From an uncultured Clostridia bacterium (GTDB taxonomy: Bacteria; Bacillota; Clostridia; Christensenellales; Borkfalkiaceae), in the NCBI GenBank assembly GCA_947598205.1, contig CANQFB010000011.1:1-49554 (forward strand): DNA of 49,554 nucleotides, read 5' to 3'. This document shows, one piece after another, positions 8,391 to 15,739 of this stretch. The number at the start of each line of letters is the position of its first letter. Positions within the stretch are counted from its first letter, which is position 1. Position numbers and translations under genes: made by a program. The notes under the pieces were generated by a model that was not told where the DNA came from, did no database searches, and saw only the letters and a list, made by a program, of their open reading frames with translations.

Positions 8391-8479
8391 ATGCTTGCCC
8401 TGCTCCCTCCTCATCTCGACGCGCCGTAGGCGCGGAGGAGATCCCCCTTTGGAAACACGGCAAATCTTACGAAAAAGTC

Positions 8480-8508
8480 TTGCATCTGCCCTTGAATTGT
8501 GCTATACT
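8480..8508 (+). promoter_or_regulatory. Promoter of leader RNA copy 1
   Basis: TTGCAT, 17 nt, TATACT. The predicted +1 is about 8515, exactly the first base of the P1 helix of the structured RNA. Confidence 0.8.
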
Positions 8509-8514
8509 GAACCT

Positions 8515-8680
8515 ACCACACAAATTGAATAATTATGAAGTATAAAGATCACAATACCTCGGCATTGTGTATCTCTTTTCCTTTATGCTTCAATAATTGC
8601 ATATTTCAATTTGTGTGGTAACAAATTCGGAGATACCATGCAAGTGTGTTTCCGAGTTTGGGAACACACTTTTTATTTTA
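8515..8680 (+). promoter_or_regulatory. Candidate pseudoknotted leader RNA with terminator, copy 1
   Basis: P1 is a perfect 15-bp helix (8515-8529 with 8605-8619). P2 pairs 8537-8547 with 8581-8591, extended by 8531-8536 with 8593-8598. A small apical hairpin is possible at 8550-8569. Loop bases GTATCTC (8569-8575) complement GAGATAC (8630-8636) beyond P1, giving a pseudoknot; GCAT/ATGC (8562-8565, 8638-8641) can extend it. An intrinsic terminator follows (8642-8671 plus T-run), then AAGGAG and the lipoprotein ATG. The copy at 21744-21894 keeps the architecture with different helix sequences. The layout is riboswitch-like, but I do not recognise the class and cannot exclude a known Rfam family. 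Confidence 0.78.
8642..8680 (+). terminator. Intrinsic terminator of leader RNA copy 1
   Basis: AAGTGTGTT-t-CC / GG-g-AACACACTT stem with loop GAGTTT, then TTTTATTTT. It ends two bases before the Shine-Dalgarno of the downstream gene, so read-through must be controlled for the gene to be expressed. Confidence 0.88.
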
Positions 8681-8693
8681 TAAGGAGAACATT

Positions 8694-9698
8694 ATGAAAA
8701 AGAAACAAATGGAAAACAGTGCAAAAAGGGCTTCTTCCTTTATTCGTGGCAGACTTGCCCAAAAGATCGCCGCCCTTTCTTTGGCGGGCGCGATGGCGTT
8801 TCCCCTCGCCCTTTCGCTCGGCGCATGCGGCGGAAATGGCAACGGCAATACCACCAACCCAAACGGCAATCAAACGCAACAGGGCAACACAAATTACAGC
8901 CAATACAGCAAACTTTTGCAGGACGTTTTGAACAACCCAGAGTATGACGAACTTTATAGGCAATACGAGAGTGGGGAAATTGGGGAAAGTGGCACAACGC
9001 TTGATTCGGGTGTAAATATTATGGAAGCTATACCATACGATTTTTTAACCAACAAAGGCGAAGATATTGAAGGTATAAAAAGCGGCTCGGTTGCTGTTGC
9101 TGCGGACCTTTATGTTATGGATAACGATAAAAGCAACATTTATAGTAAATTGAAAATAATTTATAGAATGACTGATGGTGAAAAATACATCAATCAGTAT
9201 CTTTTAAAATATAAAATTAAAGAAGATGAACTTAAAGATTTTACAATGCTCTACGAAGGCGGCTATTACCAAGGTCCAATTATGTTCCAATATCTTGCAA
9301 GCCAGAGAGAGCCGGAAGTTGTTGCAGAATTTAGCATATACGAAGACACCTACAAAAGTTTTATAAAAAGTTTAAACGGTTATGATAAAGTAACCTCTCT
9401 TTTTAAAAATAAAATTGAAGGTTTTAGTGTAACAGGGTTTAAACCAAATGCCGACAAAGAAGATTACTATGATTTATATTTAAACGTTATATCTGAAGAC
9501 CCTAAAAATAGTCATGTTTCAAAAAAAGAGATTGCCCCAATTTATTTAAGGTTGACTTCCAGTTGTGGTATAGATTATAGCAACCAAATTTTACATTGCA
9601 AATATACCGGTTTCTTTAGTTCAGAGGTGACACAGGCTTCTCCAATTACATATTTCCAATTATATCACGCCTTCAAAAATTTTAAGGCACAGCGATAA
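8694..9698 (+). CDS. Predicted lipoprotein of unknown function, AT-rich
   Basis: A 334-residue protein with a long basic N-region, a hydrophobic core and lipobox L-G-A-C (Cys45), followed by an Asn/Gly/Thr/Gln linker. ATG at 8694 follows AAGGAG; an in-frame ATG at 8646 lies inside the terminator hairpin and was rejected. Codons of the signal peptide and linker are GC-rich like the neighbours, whereas the mature part from about 8930 is strongly AT-rich (many AAA, TTT, ATT), suggesting a host-like export signal joined to foreign sequence. The mature part is rich in Tyr, Lys, Asp and Glu; no domain recognised. Expression must pass the upstream RNA terminator. Confidence 0.85.
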   Translation: MKKKQMENSAKRASSFIRGRLAQKIAALSLAGAMAFPLALSLGACGGNGNGNTTNPNGNQTQQGNTNYSQYSKLLQDVLNNPEYDELYRQYESGEIGESGTTLDSGVNIMEAIPYDFLTNKGEDIEGIKSGSVAVAADLYVMDNDKSNIYSKLKIIYRMTDGEKYINQYLLKYKIKEDELKDFTMLYEGGYYQGPIMFQYLASQREPEVVAEFSIYEDTYKSFIKSLNGYDKVTSLFKNKIEGFSVTGFKPNADKEDYYDLYLNVISEDPKNSHVSKKEIAPIYLRLTSSCGIDYSNQILHCKYTGFFSSEVTQASPITYFQLYHAFKNFKAQR

Positions 9699-9718
9699 GA
9701 CTACGCCGAACTTTGCAT

Positions 9719-9768
9719 GGCTCCTCCGTGGGAGGAGCTGTCGCGCGAGAGCGCGACTGAGGTGGAGC
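9719..9768. repeat. Family B element
   Basis: Hairpin GGCTCCTCCgtGGGAGGAGC, then GTCGCGCGAGAGCGCGAC, then TGAGGTGGAGC: both halves of the bipartite family B pattern, in opposite orientation to 45449-45496. Confidence 0.65.
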
Positions 9769-9782
9769 GTATTTTGAACGTC

Positions 9783-9862
9783 ACCCCACCCCCTATATTC
9801 CCCCTCCCATGGAGGGGGCAACGGACTGCGTATTAGGGGATTCTTCGCTTCGCTCAGAATGA
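9783..9862. repeat. Long family B variant, copy 2
   Basis: Near-identical to 8301-8390 over CCCCACCCCCT..CCCCCTCCCATGGAGG and CAACGGACTGCGTATTAGGG. The two copies flank the leader RNA plus lipoprotein unit as direct repeats about 1.48 kb apart. Confidence 0.75.
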
Positions 9863-9903
9863 CGCTTGATACACCATGCGCACAAGGCAGAATGACGCTT
9901 ACC

Positions 9904-9968
9904 ACCACTCCCCCACTCGTCACGGCAAAGCCGTGACACCCGCCCCCGTAAACGGGGGCAGGTCACAT
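9904..9968. repeat. Family B element
   Basis: Hairpin GTCACGGcaaaGCCGTGAC followed by CGCCCCCGTaaACGGGGGC, the two-hairpin pattern of family B. Confidence 0.65.
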
Positions 9969-9975
9969 TAGAAAA

Positions 9976-9997
9976 GGCGCGCCGAGAACGGCGCGCC
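9976..9997 (-). terminator. metK terminator
   Basis: A 9-bp stem GGCGCGCCG / CGGCGCGCC with a 4-nt loop. On the minus strand it is followed by TTTTCT, 40 nt beyond the metK stop; the plus strand also has ATATTTTT. Confidence 0.8.
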
Positions 9998-10037
9998 GAT
10001 ATTTTTGTGACCCTTCGACAAGCGCAGGGTGACGGGA

Positions 10038-11198
10038 TTACAAATACTTTTTTAGGTCCTCGACGCGATCGACGACCTCCCAGGGGAAGGCGTCGCGGCC
10101 GAAGTGGCCGTAGGAGGAGGTCGCCGCATAGATGGGCGCGCGGAGGCCGAGTTTCTTGATGATCGCCGCGGGGCGAAGGTCGAACTCCTTTTTCACGATC
10201 TCCGCCATCTTGTCGTCGGAGAACTTGCCCGTGCCGAAGGTGTCCACAAAAACGGACACGGGGCGGGCGACGCCGATCGCATAGGCTACTTGCAATTCCA
10301 TCTCGTCCGCGAGCCCCGCCGCGACCATGTTCTTGCAGATATAGCGCGCCATGTACGTTGCGCTCCTGTCCACCTTCGTCGCATCTTTCCCCGAGAAAGA
10401 ACCGCCCCCGTGCGGCGCCCTGCCGCCATAGGTATCGACGATGATCTTCCTGCCCGTGAGGCCGGAATCGCCCTCGGGCCCGCCGATCTCGAACCTGCCC
10501 GTCGGGTTGATGAAATACTTGGTGTTATCGTCGAGAAGCTCCGCGGGAATGACCGCCTTTACGACGAGTTCCTTCATATCCCGCTCGATCTCTTCGTGCG
10601 AGACGTGGGTATTGTGCTGGGCGGAGATGACGACGGTATCCACGCGCACGGGCTTCTTCCCGTCGTACTCGACGGTGACCTGCGTCTTTCCGTCGGGGCG
10701 AAGGTAGTCGACGAGCTTTTCCTTTCTGATTTGTGCCAAACGGTATGCGAGCTTGTGTGCAAGCACGATGGGAAGGGGCATGAGCTCCTCCGTCTCGCGG
10801 CAGGCATAGCCGAACATCATGCCCTGATCGCCCGCGCCGATGAGGTCGCTCTCCTCGCCGCCCGCCTTCTTCTCCTGCGATTCGTCGACGCCGAGCGCAA
10901 TGTCCGCACTCTGGCCGTGGACGAGCTCGATTACGCGGCAGGCGTCGTATGCAAAACTGCCGTGGAGATAGCCGATCTCCTTGATCGCACGGCGGGCGAC
11001 CGCCTCGTAGTCCACCTTTGCGTTGGCCGTCACTTCCCCCGTGATGAAGAGGGTGTTGTAGGCGGCACAGCACTCCACCGCCGCGCGGGCATAAGGATCT
11101 TGCCGCAAAAGTTCATCGAGAATGCTATCCGAAATGCGATCGCACACCTTATCGGGGTGGCCTTCCGTCACGCTTTCGCTCGTAAAAAATCTTCTCAT
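10038..11198 (-). CDS. metK: S-adenosylmethionine synthetase
   Basis: It makes S-adenosylmethionine from methionine and ATP. The 386-residue protein has [13 protein letters not shown] at the N-terminus, the [11 protein letters not shown] motif and the P-loop-like G-G-G-S-F-S-G-K-D. The start at 11198 is preceded by AAAGGA at good spacing; an ATG nine bases upstream is within the Shine-Dalgarno region. SAM supply links it to RlmH, to three radical SAM or methyl-transfer functions in the window, and to LuxS, which recycles the spent product. The short leader (about 20-30 nt) leaves no room for a SAM riboswitch. Confidence 0.97.
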   Translation of the reverse strand: MRRFFTSESVTEGHPDKVCDRISDSILDELLRQDPYARAAVECCAAYNTLFITGEVTANAKVDYEAVARRAIKEIGYLHGSFAYDACRVIELVHGQSADIALGVDESQEKKAGGEESDLIGAGDQGMMFGYACRETEELMPLPIVLAHKLAYRLAQIRKEKLVDYLRPDGKTQVTVEYDGKKPVRVDTVVISAQHNTHVSHEEIERDMKELVVKAVIPAELLDDNTKYFINPTGRFEIGGPEGDSGLTGRKIIVDTYGGRAPHGGGSFSGKDATKVDRSATYMARYICKNMVAAGLADEMELQVAYAIGVARPVSVFVDTFGTGKFSDDKMAEIVKKEFDLRPAAIIKKLGLRAPIYAATSSYGHFGRDAFPWEVVDRVEDLKKYL

Positions 11199-11226
11199 AA
11201 AATTCATCCTTTTCGTTAGCTTTATC

Positions 11227-11255
11227 ATTATAAACGGATCGCATGGAAATGTCAA
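11227..11255 (-). promoter_or_regulatory. metK promoter
   Basis: TTGACA, 17 nt, TATAAT on the minus strand, giving a normal leader of about 20 nt with a Shine-Dalgarno. It is back to back with the leaderless promoter at 11266-11294. Confidence 0.85.
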
Positions 11256-11265
11256 ACAAATCGGG

Positions 11266-11294
11266 TTGCAATTCTTCCCGATCCATGGTATAAT
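11266..11294 (+). promoter_or_regulatory. Leaderless-type promoter of the PflX-like gene
   Basis: TTGCAA, 17 nt, perfect TATAAT ending 6 nt before the ATG at 11301. No Shine-Dalgarno is present. Confidence 0.8.
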
Positions 11295-11300
11295 TTTTGC

Positions 11301-12152
11301 ATGTGTTGTACCCTTTGCCCCCTCAAATGCGGGGTGGACAGAGAAAAAGCGGCGGGGCGTTGCGGCGTGAAGGGGCTTTCTATCGCGAAGTACTACCTGC
11401 ACCCCTATGAAGAGCCCCCCATTTGCCACACAAACGGCGCGGGGGCGGTCTTCTTTTGCGGCTGCTCGCTGCGGTGCGTCTTCTGCCAAAACTTTGAGGT
11501 CTCGCGCGCAGAGCGCGGGAAGGCGGTCTTGCCCCGTGAACTTGCGCAAATTTTTCGCGAGCTCGAAGAGGCGGGCGCAGACTGCATTGACCTCGTTACG
11601 GGGGACCATGTCGCGGATCGGCTTGCAGAAACGCTCTCTTTGTATAAACCGAAGATCCCCGTCGTGTTCAATTCGGGCGGGTATATCTCCATGCGGGCGC
11701 TCGAGCTTTTAGAGCCCTTTGTGGATATTTGGATGCCCGATTGCAAGTTTGTCTCAAGGGAGCTATCCAAGCGATATACGGGGCGGGAAGATTATTTTGA
11801 AGTTGCCTCTGCGGCAATACAGCGTATGGCAAATAAGCCCCTCTTATGGGACGGAAACAGGTTGCTTTCGGGGATCATGGTACGGCATCTGGTCCTTCCC
11901 GGATGCACGTCCGATTCCCTGAATGTACTCGCCTTTCTGAAGGGCGTTCTGCCCGATGGCGCGCCCCTCTCCCTCATGCGGCAATATACGCCCATGGGGA
12001 AGATCGAAGGATTTCCCGAACTGCAAAGAAGGGTCACCGCGCGGGAATACAGCCGCGTCTTAAATTGCGCCCTATCGCTCGGCTTTTCCAATCTCTTCAC
12101 GCAGGGAAAGGAGAGCGCCGAAGCGAGCTTCGTCCCCCATTGGGACTACTGA
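11301..12152 (+). CDS. Radical SAM protein of the PflX family (COG1313)
   Basis: A 283-residue radical SAM enzyme. The [4Fe-4S] motif is C-S-L-R-C-V-F-C (Cys55, Cys59, Cys62) followed by Q-N. The N-terminal [15 protein letters not shown] cysteine cluster is the hallmark of PflX/COG1313 proteins, homologues of pyruvate formate-lyase activase whose substrate is unknown. The N-terminal cysteines may hold a second cluster. No pyruvate formate-lyase or glycyl radical enzyme gene is adjacent. The start codon lies 6 nt from a TATAAT box, so the mRNA is probably leaderless. The 3' end overlaps a small minus-strand frame by 7 bp. Confidence 0.88.
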   Translation: MCCTLCPLKCGVDREKAAGRCGVKGLSIAKYYLHPYEEPPICHTNGAGAVFFCGCSLRCVFCQNFEVSRAERGKAVLPRELAQIFRELEEAGADCIDLVTGDHVADRLAETLSLYKPKIPVVFNSGGYISMRALELLEPFVDIWMPDCKFVSRELSKRYTGREDYFEVASAAIQRMANKPLLWDGNRLLSGIMVRHLVLPGCTSDSLNVLAFLKGVLPDGAPLSLMRQYTPMGKIEGFPELQRRVTAREYSRVLNCALSLGFSNLFTQGKESAEASFVPHWDY

Positions 12153-12271
12153 TCGATCCACGCATCTTTGAGTTTGATCAGCCGCTTCGTGAGCTTTGCC
12201 ACGTCGGAAGGCTGTGCGCTCTTCAGCTCCTCCTCGAGGGCGCGGATGGCCTCTATTCTCTTCATATCCAT
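12146..12271 (-). CDS. Possible small protein, 41 residues
   Basis: A minus-strand frame encoding a highly charged, probably helical peptide that begins M-D-M-K-R-I-E-A-I and ends D-A-W-I-D-Q. It fills the gap between the PflX-like and ABC-F genes and overlaps the former by 7 bp. Its composition (regular Leu/Ile spacing with Glu, Lys and Arg) is protein-like, but no Shine-Dalgarno or promoter is evident; a second ATG at 12265 is possible. No homologue recognised. Confidence 0.35.
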   Translation of the reverse strand: MDMKRIEAIRALEEELKSAQPSDVAKLTKRLIKLKDAWIDQ

Positions 12272-12295
12272 AGTTTTTTTCGCGGAGGGTAAATT

Positions 12296-14155
12296 ATGCT
12301 CGCAACCTTCCACAACGTCACATTCGGCTATGACGGCGTTCCCACGATCAAAAACGCCGATTTTTGCGTGAACGAAAACGAGCGGATCGGATTGATCGGC
12401 GGCAACGGCGAGGGGAAGACCACCCTTCTCCGCCTTCTTCTTCGGGAACTTGTCCCCGACGAGGGAGAGGTCCTCTTAAAAGGCGGCATCCGCATCGGCT
12501 ACCTTCCGCAAGTGGGAGGCTTTGAATCGGACTCCACCGTATATGGCGCGATGAAGGAGGTATTCCGCGAAGACGACGAACTCATCTCCCGTCTGCGGGA
12601 AGCGGAACGCGCCCTTGAAGGAGCTTCTGAAGAGGAAGTGCGCATTCTCTCCGCCCGCATCGAGAGCCTTGAAAAACGCATCGCGGCAAGGGAGAGCTAT
12701 TCCTATGAAGTTCGCATAAAAACCGTCCTCTGCGGCATGGGGTTTGAAGACGTCTTCACGCAAAAGGTGGCTACCATGTCCGGAGGAGAGCGCACAAAAT
12801 TGAAACTTTGCCGCCTCCTTCTGGAAGAGCCTGAGCTCCTGATTTTAGATGAACCCACCAACCATCTCGACCTTAAGACGCTCTTCTGGCTCGAGGACTA
12901 TCTCACCTCCTATAAGGGGGCGCTCCTCATCGTCTCGCACGATCGGTATTTTCTCGATAAACTTACGACGAAGACCTTGGAGCTCGACCGCGGGCGGCTC
13001 TCTTCCTACAAGGGGAACTACTCGAAGTATAAGATCTTGCGGGAGGAACGCTACAAGGAAGAGCTCGGCGCCTACGAGAGACAGCAGGAGGAGATCGCAA
13101 AACTGAAAGACTTCGTTGCCCGCAACATCGTCCGCGCGACGACGGCAAAGAGCGCGCTCTCGCGGGTGAACAAACTCGAACGCATGGAAATTCTCGAAAA
13201 GCCCCTTCCCCCCATCCGCCCGCCCCGCTTTCTCTTTGAAACGGAGGAAAAACCCTACGAAAAAATCATCTTCGCCGAAAAATTCGATTTGAAGGTCGAG
13301 GAAAAACTTCTTATCAAAGATGCGTCGCTCACACTCATGCGGGGAGAGAAATGCGCCCTCGTCGGCGAAAACGGCACGGGCAAGAGCACCCTCCTCAAAT
13401 TCCTTTTATCGGGGGATAAACGCGTCCTCTTCGGGCGGTACGTGCGGCCCGCCTACTACGATCAGGAGATGGCCGACCTCGACGGGGAGGAGCGGACGCT
13501 CGAAGCCTTTTGGGGGCAGTGCCCGCGCCTGACGCAGACGGAAGCGAGGGCCATACTCGCCGAGGCGGGCCTCTTTGCAGACGACATCGAAAGGAAGGTC
13601 AAAGAGCTCTCGGGCGGCATGCGGGCAAAGTTGGAACTTGCGATCTTGGAGACCAAAAAAGGCAATCTCCTTATCTTGGACGAGCCCACAAACCACCTCG
13701 ACCTCAATGCCCGCGAGGCGCTCGAAGATGCGCTCAAAACATATGACGGGACGCTTCTCTTCGTCTCGCACGACAGAAGATTTATCGAGGCGCTCGCCAC
13801 GTCCACCCTCTCCATCGAGGACGGGAAACTTACCTACTTCAAGGGAAGCTATGCGGACTATCTGGCCGCAAAGCGAACTTCCTCCCCCGCTCTTTCAAGC
13901 GAGCCGACGCCCGAAAAGAAGAAGGCCGAGGGGTATCGGACAAAGGAAGAGCGGGCGAAAGAGGCGCAGACAAGGAACAGGATCAGGGAGATTGAGACGC
14001 GCCTCGAAGCCTTGGAAAAAGAGGAAGAAGCGCTCAATGCAAGTCTCGCCAAATGCGCTTCCGACTATGTAAAAGTTCGCGAAATTACCGGAAAGCTTGA
14101 AGCTCTTCGCGCCGAGACCGACGCGCTCTATGCAGAATACGAAATGCTCATTTAA
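12296..14155 (+). CDS. ABC-F family ATPase (YdiF/Uup-like)
   Basis: A 619-residue soluble protein with two fused ABC domains and no membrane segments, as in ABC-F translation factors acting at the ribosomal E site. Domain 1 has Walker A G-G-N-G-E-G-K-T-T (about 36-43), signature M-S-G-G-E-R-T-K (about 160) and L-I-L-D-E-P-T-N-H-L-D. Domain 2 has G-E-N-G-T-G-K-S-T (about 357), L-S-G-G-M-R-A-K and the same Walker B. The inter-domain linker (about 255-310) is basic and helical, and a charged coiled coil forms the last 90 residues. ATG follows GGAGGG. I see nothing that marks it as an antibiotic-resistance member rather than a housekeeping one. Confidence 0.92.
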   Translation: MLATFHNVTFGYDGVPTIKNADFCVNENERIGLIGGNGEGKTTLLRLLLRELVPDEGEVLLKGGIRIGYLPQVGGFESDSTVYGAMKEVFREDDELISRLREAERALEGASEEEVRILSARIESLEKRIAARESYSYEVRIKTVLCGMGFEDVFTQKVATMSGGERTKLKLCRLLLEEPELLILDEPTNHLDLKTLFWLEDYLTSYKGALLIVSHDRYFLDKLTTKTLELDRGRLSSYKGNYSKYKILREERYKEELGAYERQQEEIAKLKDFVARNIVRATTAKSALSRVNKLERMEILEKPLPPIRPPRFLFETEEKPYEKIIFAEKFDLKVEEKLLIKDASLTLMRGEKCALVGENGTGKSTLLKFLLSGDKRVLFGRYVRPAYYDQEMADLDGEERTLEAFWGQCPRLTQTEARAILAEAGLFADDIERKVKELSGGMRAKLELAILETKKGNLLILDEPTNHLDLNAREALEDALKTYDGTLLFVSHDRRFIEALATSTLSIEDGKLTYFKGSYADYLAAKRTSSPALSSEPTPEKKKAEGYRTKEERAKEAQTRNRIREIETRLEALEKEEEALNASLAKCASDYVKVREITGKLEALRAETDALYAEYEMLI

Positions 14156-14168
14156 TACAATTTATAGC

Positions 14169-14198
14169 AAAAAAGAGGCGAAAATCCGCCTCTTTTTT
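14169..14198 (+). terminator. Terminator after the ABC-F gene
   Basis: A perfect 12-bp stem AAAAAAGAGGCG / CGCCTCTTTTTT with loop AAAATC, 13 nt past the stop. A second small palindrome TATTTCGAT / ATCGAAATA follows at 14201-14222. Confidence 0.9.
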
Positions 14199-14251
14199 CT
14201 TATTTCGATTTCTATCGAAATAAATTGTTTTTCCCATTATATAATAATATT

Positions 14252-15148
14252 TTACTGCTTTTTTACTGGAACGGAAAGTTTTGCCGCCTTCCCGTTTTGA
14301 CTTCCAAAGTTAAAACGGGGCGCGATCTCGTCTGCGACCTTAAAGCCATGGGAGACGTAGTCAAAATTCTCTACCGCTTTGAAGAGCTCGCCGAGAAATG
14401 CGAAAAACTCTTCTTCGGAGTTCGGCTTTTCGCTCTCGAATTCGAGCATCGTGCAGGGCGGAAGTTCGCAGATGAACGCGTTCTCGGGAACGATCCCCTC
14501 GAAATCGGCGGGAACCTCCACCCCTGCCGCAACGCTTCCGTATCCTTCTAAAATGAGAGCGGGCGGAAGCGTCAGAATTGCTGCTGTACACATCTTTGAG
14601 GGAATGCTGTTCAAAAGCCCCTCCCAGTCGCAGCCGACCTCTTCGCAAAACGACCAATAGTCATTTGCGCTCTTCGCCGGAATATAGACGAGCTTCCGCT
14701 TTGGCTTTTCTACGGGGGCGATCATACACAGGCACGTCTTCGTTTCATTCATTTTGAGTTCTCCTTTTAAGTATTTTTGGAAGGTCAAGGGGGAATAGGG
14801 CACAAAAAGAGGAATAAATTTGTTGCCCTTTTTATACTCGCTCGGAAGCGCATGAAAGAGTTTTACAAAGGCGCGCGTGTATCCTTCGTGCGTATCGTGC
14901 GTAAGGAGCGCGACGTCCAAGATATCCTTCTTCCCCTTTGCGATAAGCGAGGCACTCTTCGTCATGCGGAGGCGGGTAAGAAAGGAATTGGGCGTCATCT
15001 TTGTTACGGCAGAGAATACCCTGTCGGCTTGGCGGCGGGAGTATCCGAATTCGGAATAAAATTCTTCGAGCGTAAAATTTTCGTCCTCTGCGTGCGCTAT
15101 GAGATACTTTTGCATGCTATCTACGAGCTCTATTCTCTTGCGGTCCAT
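14252..15148 (-). CDS. AraC-family regulator with GyrI-like effector domain
   Basis: A 298-residue two-domain protein. Residues 1-105 form an AraC-type pair of helix-turn-helix motifs (F-T-L-E-E-F-Y-S-E-F-G-Y-S-R-R-Q-A-D-R-V-F; D-I-L-D-V-A-L..A-F-V-K-L-F). The C-terminal part from about 130 (K-R-K-L-V-Y-I-P-A-K onward) resembles the GyrI/BmrR-type small-molecule binding fold found behind the DNA-binding domain in SoxS/Rob-like regulators. ATG at 15148 follows AAGGGGGA. Neighbours do not point to a specific ligand or target; it lies downstream of tadA, separated by a strong stem-loop. Confidence 0.8.
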   Translation of the reverse strand: MDRKRIELVDSMQKYLIAHAEDENFTLEEFYSEFGYSRRQADRVFSAVTKMTPNSFLTRLRMTKSASLIAKGKKDILDVALLTHDTHEGYTRAFVKLFHALPSEYKKGNKFIPLFVPYSPLTFQKYLKGELKMNETKTCLCMIAPVEKPKRKLVYIPAKSANDYWSFCEEVGCDWEGLLNSIPSKMCTAAILTLPPALILEGYGSVAAGVEVPADFEGIVPENAFICELPPCTMLEFESEKPNSEEEFFAFLGELFKAVENFDYVSHGFKVADEIAPRFNFGSQNGKAAKLSVPVKKQ

Positions 15149-15220
15149 GTTCCCCCTTCCACGAATAGTTTACCACCTCGAATTGTCTTTGTCTCGACAA
15201 ATTCGGACATAATTTGAACT

Positions 15221-15248
15221 GCCGCGCAGCCCGATAGGGCTGCGCGGC
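15221..15248. terminator. Strong stem-loop after tadA, possible terminator
   Basis: A perfect 12-bp stem GCCGCGCAGCCC / GGGCTGCGCGGC with a GATA tetraloop. It sits 6 nt past the tadA stop but has no T-run on the minus strand, so its terminator role is unsure. Confidence 0.5.
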
Positions 15249-15254
15249 AGAATA

Positions 15255-15722
15255 TCATGGAGATATGTTTTTGGTTTTTTCGCGGGTGCGCATCTCGGAA
15301 AAGAAGGAAGTTAAGACCTCGGCGCACTCCCTTTCCATGACGCCCCCTTGAACTTCCACCGTGTGGTTGACAAGGTTGGCCGAGGCGAGCTCCCGCGTGA
15401 GGCTCCGACCCTTTCCTTCGTATGCGCCGAAATAAACTTTCTCGATGCGGGAGTTCAGGATCGCGCCCATGCACATCGGGCAGGGTTCCAAAGTCACATA
15501 CATCTCCGCCCCCTCGAGCCGCCACGACTTGATCTTTTTGCACGCCCGATCGATCGCCCGCACCTCGGCGTGCTGGGTCGCCATCTGCAATTTTGTGCGA
15601 AGGTTGTAGCCGCGCCCGATCACCTTCCCGTCGAGAACGACGACTGCGCCGATGGGCACTTCCCCCTCCGCTTTGGCCTTTTTCGCAAGGCGCAACGCCT
15701 CGCGCATGAACTTTTCCTGCAT
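15255..15722 (-). CDS. tadA: tRNA-specific adenosine deaminase
   Basis: TadA converts the wobble adenosine of tRNA-Arg(ACG) to inosine. The 155-residue protein has the zinc deaminase site H-A-E (His51, Glu53) and P-C-P-M-C (Cys81, Cys84), plus the tRNA-binding N-terminal helix. ATG follows AGAGGAAAGC. It is the last gene of the CPBP-rlmH-M14-tadA operon, 17 nt behind the peptidase. Confidence 0.96.
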   Translation of the reverse strand: MQEKFMREALRLAKKAKAEGEVPIGAVVVLDGKVIGRGYNLRTKLQMATQHAEVRAIDRACKKIKSWRLEGAEMYVTLEPCPMCMGAILNSRIEKVYFGAYEGKGRSLTRELASANLVNHTVEVQGGVMERECAEVLTSFFSEMRTREKTKNISP

Positions 15723-15739
15723 GCTTTCCTCTTTTTTGT

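Larger units (their letters stand above)
7945..8479. other. Intergenic repeat cluster
   Basis: About 535 bp with no credible gene. In order: CGTCAT/CGTCAC..CCCGCCCG short repeats (7950-8000), family A copy 2 (8009-8080), a family B hairpin pair CAGTCACCtgcGGTGAC + CTTCCCCCTTcatAAGGGGGAAAT (8100-8141), an inverted family B-like element (8160-8205), a family A right half (8256-8288) and a long family B variant (8301-8390). Confidence 0.65.
9699..10037. other. Intergenic repeat cluster downstream of the AT-rich lipoprotein
   Basis: 339 bp without a gene. It contains family B elements at 9719-9768 and 9904-9968, the long family B variant at 9783-9862, the metK terminator at 9976-9997 and a short family A-like palindrome at 10007-10034. 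Confidence 0.65.

Noticed and set aside
8301..9862. Composite transposon around the lipoprotein
   Set aside because: The flanking repeats contain no transposase, no terminal inverted repeats of IS type and no target duplications; they look like intergenic palindromic repeats.
11199..11232. SAM riboswitch upstream of metK
   Set aside because: The promoter lies about 30-57 nt upstream of the start, leaving a leader of about 20 nt, too short for any known SAM aptamer.
12296..14155. Antibiotic resistance gene (ribosome protection ABC-F)
   Set aside because: No resistance-type leader peptide or attenuator is present and the linker is not of a recognised resistance subtype; a housekeeping role is the more cautious call.
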